From Alphaproteobacteria bacterium (GTDB lineage: Bacteria; Pseudomonadota; Alphaproteobacteria; Rs-D84), in the NCBI GenBank assembly GCA_029051085.1, contig JAIDLK010000022.1:1-8618 (forward strand): a DNA stretch of 8,618 nt, in the 5' to 3' direction. Below are positions 4,853 to 8,618 of the stretch, piece after piece. The translations under genes were made by a program, and so were the position numbers. The notes under the pieces were generated by a model that was given only the letters and a program-made list of their open reading frames with translations, did not search any database and was not told the DNA's origin. Numbering within the stretch: position 1 is the first letter of the stretch; each line of letters begins with the position of its first letter.

Positions 4853-7800
4853 TCAAAATTGATAGCGGACGGTAACTGGGCGGCGGCTGACGTTGCGTAC
4901 AGATGTGTTGATTTCGCGGCGATTTACCCCATTACCCCCAGCAGCACGATGGGCGAGCTGGCAGATGAATGGTCTTTTCAGCATAAGAAAAATATCTGGG
5001 GGGCGATTCCGCAGATAATTGAAATGCAATCAGAGGCCGGTGCCGCCGGTGCAATGCATGGTGCGTTGCAGATGGGTTCTTTGGCGACGACGTTTACAGC
5101 ATCCCAGGGATTGCTGTTAATGATTCCGAATATGTATAAAATTGCGGGCGAACAGACGCCGTTCGTCATGCATGTTGCGGCGCGTGCCTTGGCGACACAT
5201 GCATTGTCAATCTTTGGCGATCACAGTGATGTCATGGCTGTTCGCCAGACAGGATTTGCATTGCTGTCCAGTCACAATGTTCAGCAGGCGGCCGATATGG
5301 CGGCAATCGCGCATGCGGCGACGCTGCGCAGTCGCGTGCCGTTCCTGCATTTCTTTGACGGATTCCGTACCAGCCATGAAGAATCACGTCTGACACGCAT
5401 TTCGGACGAGGTGCTGCATGAAATGATTCCGGACAGTCTGGTTCTGGAAAATCGTGCGCGCGGAATGACGCCCGATGCGCCGACAATTCGCGGCACCGCC
5501 CAGAATCCGGATGTTTATTTCCAGGGGCGCGAGGCGGCGAATCCCCTGTATGATAAGACGCCCGAAATAGTTCAGGCACAAATGGATAAATTTGCCGAAT
5601 TGACAGGGCGCCGGTATAATCTGGTCGACTATGTCGGCGACAAGAATGCCGAAAATGTTATCGTCGCCATGGGCAGCGCATGTGAGACTATCGAGGAAAC
5701 TTTGGCGCATTTGCCGGCGGGGTTGGGGCTGATAAAGATTCACCTGTATCGCCCGTTCCCGCGTGATGCATTTTTGGCGGCAATGCCAAAAACTGTAAAG
5801 CGCATTGCGGTGCTGGACCGTACAAAGGAACCCGGGGCCCTGGGCGAGCCGCTGTACCAGGATGTAAAGACCGTTATCGGTGACCGCGCCGAAGTTTTTG
5901 GCGGCCGCTATGGTCTGGGGTCCAAAGAGTTCAAACCACGTGATGTTAAGGCGGTGTATGAAAATTTAATGCGCGGAACGTTGACGCATAACTTTACCGT
6001 TGGTATTGATGATGATTTAACGGGACTGTCGCTGAAAACAGATGCGGCGTTTGCCGTTGAAGACCCGAATTTCAAAACGGCAATTTTATATGGTATCGGG
6101 TCTGACGGAACGGTTGGTGCGGTTAAAAACATTGTGAAAATCGTCGGGGAAAATTCCGACCTGTATCCACAGTCGTACGCGGTATATGATTCTAAAAAAT
6201 CCGGCGGCCTGACCGCGTCGCATATTCGTTTTTCAGATGCGCCGATTCAAAGCCAGTATTTGATAGAGGTTGCGGACTTCATCAGTGTTTCAAACTTTAT
6301 GATTGCCCAGCGGTTTGATGTATTCCGTGGCCTGCGTGCGGGCGGTACCGTCATGATTAACACATCTATGGCGCCGGATGTGGCGTTTGCAAACCTGCCG
6401 CGCGACGCGCAGGAGCATTTGATTCGCATGCGTGCAAAGGTATATTTCCTGGATGCAAATGCCGCGGCGCGTGAATTGGGACTGGGGAATCGCATCAATA
6501 CATTTATTATGTTGAATTTCTTTAATTTAACACATGTAATTGATCCGGCGGTTGCCGCAAAATCGGCCAAGGTTGCGATTGAAAAAACATACAAGAAAAA
6601 GGGCATGGATGTTGTAGAGGCCAACTGGGCCGCGGTTGACAGAGCCTCTGAATTCTTGCACGAGTACACCTTGCCGTCATCTGTTTCAAATTTTGCCCCT
6701 GATTTTGTCCCCGCCATGACGGCGGATGCCCCGGCCGAGATTGCAGGGACCCTGGGTGAAATTGCGGCCCAGCGCGGTGATGCAATTCCGGTATCCCGTT
6801 TCCGTATTGACGGTCAGTTTGGCGGCGGCCAGTATCCGGTCGGCACATCCAAATATGAAAAGCGCGCGATATCGGAAATGGTTGCAACATGCGATTTGGA
6901 AAAATGTATTCAGTGCGGCAAATGTGCGATGCTGTGTCCGCATGCGGCCATTCGTATCAAGGCCATGACCGCGGACGAGGCGGAACAGGCCCGCGCCGAA
7001 AGCATTATTGTTGTGCCGATGAAGACGCCGGAACTGGGGCCGGATATGTATTTTACATTAAATATATCGGCGGCGGATTGCACGGGGTGCAATATTTGTG
7101 TGAATAATTGTCCGGTGCGTGCGTTGGCGCTGCGCGCCGCACGCGAGGTTGGGGCGGAAAATCAGGCGCGTTTTGATGCGGCTGAAAAATTCCCGGATAT
7201 GCCGCGTGAAAAGCTGAATCTGAATATTCCGAAACATTTGGAATTATTGCCGCATTATTTTGAGTTTCCGGGTGCATGTGCGGGATGTGGTGAAACACCG
7301 TATGTTCGCATGCTGTCGAGTCTTTTTGGCGACCGCATGGTTGTCGCGAATGCGACGGGATGTTCGTCTATTTACGGGGCGAATTTGCCGACAACACCGT
7401 GGACAACGGATGCAAATGGTCGCGGGCCGGCTTGGTCGAACTCGCTGTTCGAAGACAATGCGGAATACGGTCTGGGGATGCGCCTGGCGCTGAATCAAAA
7501 GCGTGATACGCTGAAATCATTGCTGTTTGAGCTGGGCTTTGAAAACGTCGAAGAAATGTTTGATGCCAATGGCGAAAACGCCCGCAAGATAGAGGCCGAT
7601 ATTCGTGAAAAATTGGCCAAAATGGATGGGCCGCGTGCTCGCATGGCGCTAAGCCTGATTGGCGAGATTGTGGATAAATCCGTATGGATTATCGGTGGTG
7701 ACGGATGGGCGTATGATATTGGATACGGCGGTCTGGACCATATTTTGCACAGCGGTGAAAATGTAAACATCCTTGTTCTGGATACCGAGGGGTATTCAAA

Positions 7801-8356
7801 CACCGGCGGCCAGCAGTCAAAATCAACCCCGTTCGGGGCCAGCATGAAATTTGCCATCGGTGGCAAAGAGCATGCAAAGAAAGACCTGGGGATGATTGCG
7901 ATGATGTCGGGGGCATATGTTGCGCAAATTGCCATGGGTGCCAACCAGGCCCAGGCAATTCGCGCCATGCGCGAGGCGGAAAGTTATCCCGGACCGTCAA
8001 TCATTCTGGCGTATGCGCCGTGCATTGCACACGGATATGCGCTGCAGAACGGGCCCCAGCATCAGTCGGATATGGTAAACACCGGTGCATGGCCGTTGTA
8101 TCGCTTTGACCCGCGCCGCATAGAGCAGGGCGAGAATCCGCTAATGATGGATTCACCGGCGGCGACAACGGTGGCGCTGGAAGATTTCTTGAAAACGGAA
8201 TCGCGCTTTAAGGCGGCCAGTGCGAATAATCCGCACTTTGATGTGTTGGTGGAAATGGCCAAGGCAAATAATCAGTATAAAACTGAGCTGAAAAAATATA
8301 TCGCCCAGTTTGCGATGCATGATATGCCGGCCAAGAAAGAAAACGGCCAGGGCTAA
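4850..8356 (+). CDS. nifJ: Pyruvate:ferredoxin (flavodoxin) oxidoreductase, single-chain
   Basis: 1168 residues, full family length. It catalyses CoA-dependent oxidative decarboxylation of pyruvate to acetyl-CoA and CO2 with reduction of ferredoxin or flavodoxin, in the cytoplasm. N-terminal pyrimidine-binding domain with 'AIYPITPSSTMGE' (T29, the PFOR-typical pyruvate-site Thr) and 'EMQSEAGAAGAMHGA'. A middle CoA-binding/transketolase-C-like region follows. A ferredoxin domain has two CxxCxxCxxxCP motifs: C686, C689, C692, C696 and C744, C747, C750, C754. The C-terminal TPP domain has 'GGDGWAYDIG' (D951) and 'TEGYSNTGGQQSKSTPFGA'. The proximal 4Fe-4S cluster ligands are C810 and C813 ('CAGCGE'), C838 ('ATGCSS') and C1058 ('APCIAHGY'), so all three clusters look intact. 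There is no C-terminal flavodoxin/reductase fusion, which argues against pyruvate:NADP+ oxidoreductase. Most aerobic alphaproteobacteria use pyruvate dehydrogenase, so this points to anaerobic life. It appears monocistronic. Confidence 0.97.
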   Translation: MSKLIADGNWAAADVAYRCVDFAAIYPITPSSTMGELADEWSFQHKKNIWGAIPQIIEMQSEAGAAGAMHGALQMGSLATTFTASQGLLLMIPNMYKIAGEQTPFVMHVAARALATHALSIFGDHSDVMAVRQTGFALLSSHNVQQAADMAAIAHAATLRSRVPFLHFFDGFRTSHEESRLTRISDEVLHEMIPDSLVLENRARGMTPDAPTIRGTAQNPDVYFQGREAANPLYDKTPEIVQAQMDKFAELTGRRYNLVDYVGDKNAENVIVAMGSACETIEETLAHLPAGLGLIKIHLYRPFPRDAFLAAMPKTVKRIAVLDRTKEPGALGEPLYQDVKTVIGDRAEVFGGRYGLGSKEFKPRDVKAVYENLMRGTLTHNFTVGIDDDLTGLSLKTDAAFAVEDPNFKTAILYGIGSDGTVGAVKNIVKIVGENSDLYPQSYAVYDSKKSGGLTASHIRFSDAPIQSQYLIEVADFISVSNFMIAQRFDVFRGLRAGGTVMINTSMAPDVAFANLPRDAQEHLIRMRAKVYFLDANAAARELGLGNRINTFIMLNFFNLTHVIDPAVAAKSAKVAIEKTYKKKGMDVVEANWAAVDRASEFLHEYTLPSSVSNFAPDFVPAMTADAPAEIAGTLGEIAAQRGDAIPVSRFRIDGQFGGGQYPVGTSKYEKRAISEMVATCDLEKCIQCGKCAMLCPHAAIRIKAMTADEAEQARAESIIVVPMKTPELGPDMYFTLNISAADCTGCNICVNNCPVRALALRAAREVGAENQARFDAAEKFPDMPREKLNLNIPKHLELLPHYFEFPGACAGCGETPYVRMLSSLFGDRMVVANATGCSSIYGANLPTTPWTTDANGRGPAWSNSLFEDNAEYGLGMRLALNQKRDTLKSLLFELGFENVEEMFDANGENARKIEADIREKLAKMDGPRARMALSLIGEIVDKSVWIIGGDGWAYDIGYGGLDHILHSGENVNILVLDTEGYSNTGGQQSKSTPFGASMKFAIGGKEHAKKDLGMIAMMSGAYVAQIAMGANQAQAIRAMREAESYPGPSIILAYAPCIAHGYALQNGPQHQSDMVNTGAWPLYRFDPRRIEQGENPLMMDSPAATTVALEDFLKTESRFKAASANNPHFDVLVEMAKANNQYKTELKKYIAQFAMHDMPAKKENGQG

Positions 8357-8372
8357 AATATAAACCGGTAAT

Positions 8373-8399
8373 AGGAAATCCCCCATCGGGGGATTTCCT
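8373..8399 (+). terminator. Hairpin after nifJ, probable terminator with weak U-tract
   Basis: Perfect 12-bp stem AGGAAATCCCCC (8373-8384) / GGGGGATTTCCT (8388-8399) with a 3-base loop, starting 17 bases after the nifJ stop. It is followed by only one more T before GCAATA, so intrinsic termination may be inefficient. It may instead stabilise the mRNA 3' end. The next promoter's -35 starts at its last base pair. Confidence 0.7.
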
Positions 8400-8427
8400 T
8401 TGCAATATCCGCTTTTTATGCTATAAT
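8400..8427 (+). promoter_or_regulatory. Strong extended -10 promoter for the structured leader
   Basis: TTGCAA (8400-8405), 16 bases, then perfect TATAAT (8422-8427) preceded by TGC (8419-8421). Predicted start about 8433-8435, exactly where the first leader hairpin begins. Confidence 0.85.
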
Positions 8428-8433
8428 TCATAA

Positions 8434-8585
8434 CGCATCGGGTGATACCCGATGTGGGGTGTAAGAACCTCTTGTAACTTTTAAACTCCACAACCGGTTG
8501 GAGGGCTGTGATATATCTAAATAAACGGCACTATTGTTACAGTAGTTCTTAACCTCCAACCGCCCTTCATCACGGCGGTGTTTTT
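8434..8585 (+). ncRNA. Structured 5' leader with alternative helices (putative attenuator/riboswitch-like element)
   Basis: From the predicted transcription start the leader folds in competing ways. P1: 8434-8443 with 8447-8456 (10 bp, one G-U, loop GAT). S1: 8453-8460 with 8485-8492 (8 bp, one G-U). S2, long range: 8462-8468 with 8545-8551 (7 bp), continued by 8473-8478 with 8536-8541 (6 bp) and by 8458-8460 with 8552-8554. Within S2, 8486-8490 pairs with 8499-8503. S3: 8495-8504 with 8553-8562 (10 bp, no mismatch). S3 crosses S2 and shares 8559-8562 with the terminator stem, so S3 is a candidate antiterminator. No TPP, SAM, cobalamin, glycine or T-box signature was recognised, nor 4.5S, 6S or tmRNA. 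A free-standing small RNA ending at the terminator is the main alternative to a cis-acting leader. Confidence 0.6.
8559..8585 (+). terminator. Intrinsic terminator within the leader, upstream of the next gene
   Basis: ACCGCC (8559-8564) pairs with GGCGGT (8574-8579), 9-base loop, then G and five T (8581-8585). It ends 30 bases before the start codon at 8616, the position expected of a transcription attenuator. Its 5' arm overlaps the 10-bp S3 helix. Confidence 0.8.
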
Positions 8586-8602
8586 AATAACTAAAAACCC
8601 AT

Positions 8603-8607
8603 GGAGG
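8603..8607 (+). promoter_or_regulatory. Shine-Dalgarno of the next gene, able to pair with the leader
   Basis: GGAGG 8 bases before ATG 8616. TGGAGG (8602-8607) is fully complementary to CCTCCA (8553-8558), the same segment used in helix S3, so the site could be masked when S3 is not formed. Confidence 0.7.
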
Positions 8608-8615
8608 AAAAAACA

Positions 8616-8618
8616 ATG
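8616..8618 (+). CDS. Start codon of the next gene (body outside window)
   Basis: ATG in the last three bases, 8 bases after a consensus SD. An in-frame ATG at 8601 overlaps the SD and is unlikely to be the start. Only the start codon is visible, so the product is unknown. A strong promoter plus a structured terminator-containing leader would suit a ribosomal protein, translation factor, biosynthetic or transport gene, but none can be chosen from this sequence. Confidence 0.6.

Noticed and set aside
4833..4862. Short ATG ORF overlapping the nifJ start
   Set aside because: Its distance from GGAGG (4804-4808) is about 24 bases and it ends after nine codons. No sign it is translated.
6247..6717. 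Long antisense open frame inside nifJ (and similar frames elsewhere in nifJ and ctpA)
   Set aside because: It lies fully within a confidently identified gene, with no SD or promoter and a composition typical of shadow frames.
8452..8484. Leader peptide MWGVRTSCNF inside the structured leader
   Set aside because: No usable SD, start codon buried in hairpin P1, and no run of one regulatory amino acid as in classic attenuators. Kept only as a remote possibility.
8508..8552. GTG-initiated 14-codon leader ORF after GGAGGG
   Set aside because: Spacing from GGAGG to GTG is only about 3 bases, and the peptide has no amino-acid run that would explain attenuation. GGAGG is better explained as part of the 10-bp helix.

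Overview
The window reads as chromosomal DNA of an alphaproteobacterium with an anaerobic, fermentative metabolism. The lineage call rests on the EnvC-type LytM protein and a CtpA-type S41 protease whose sequence and 'DYQL...' C-terminal motif resemble alphaproteobacterial homologues. The anaerobic call rests on a complete single-chain pyruvate:ferredoxin oxidoreductase (PFOR). Together they suggest an uncultured host- or gut-associated alphaproteobacterium. That is inference; no rRNA or other taxonomic marker is present.

Layout, left to right. (1) 2-394 (+): the 3' end of an envC-like gene, a non-catalytic M23/LytM domain. (2) 517-1437 (+): an APH/choline-kinase-fold phosphotransferase with its own near-consensus promoter (405-433) and a strong terminator (1447-1482). 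(3) 1505-2524 (-): an unrecognised protein with an alpha/beta-hydrolase-like elbow carrying Cys, convergent to the kinase, with its own TTGACA promoter and a GTG start. (4) 2687-4150 (+): ctpA, a secreted PDZ/S41 protease. (5) 4175-4708 (-): an AT-rich orphan gene with ClpP/crotonase-fold-like features, sharing a bidirectional terminator with ctpA. (6) 4850-8356 (+): nifJ/PFOR. (7) 8373-8618: a hairpin, a strong extended -10 promoter, and a roughly 180-nt structured leader with mutually exclusive helices and an intrinsic terminator. The leader runs to the Shine-Dalgarno and start codon of the next gene, which begins at the last three bases.

Functionally, envC and ctpA belong to the cell envelope: septal murein hydrolase activation and periplasmic proteolysis. 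They commonly sit next to each other in Alphaproteobacteria. Here two genes, each an independent transcription unit, lie between them. PFOR is the metabolic gene: CoA-dependent oxidation of pyruvate to acetyl-CoA, with electrons passed to ferredoxin or flavodoxin.

The most interesting element is the 3' leader. It looks like a bistable attenuator in which one segment (8553-8562) can pair with an upstream antiterminator strand, contribute to the terminator, or pair with the downstream ribosome binding site. I do not recognise it as a known riboswitch or ribosomal-protein leader class. The two minus-strand orphan genes are the next best leads. No intergenic stretch exceeds 300 bases. I saw no tRNA, rRNA, CRISPR array or insertion sequence.
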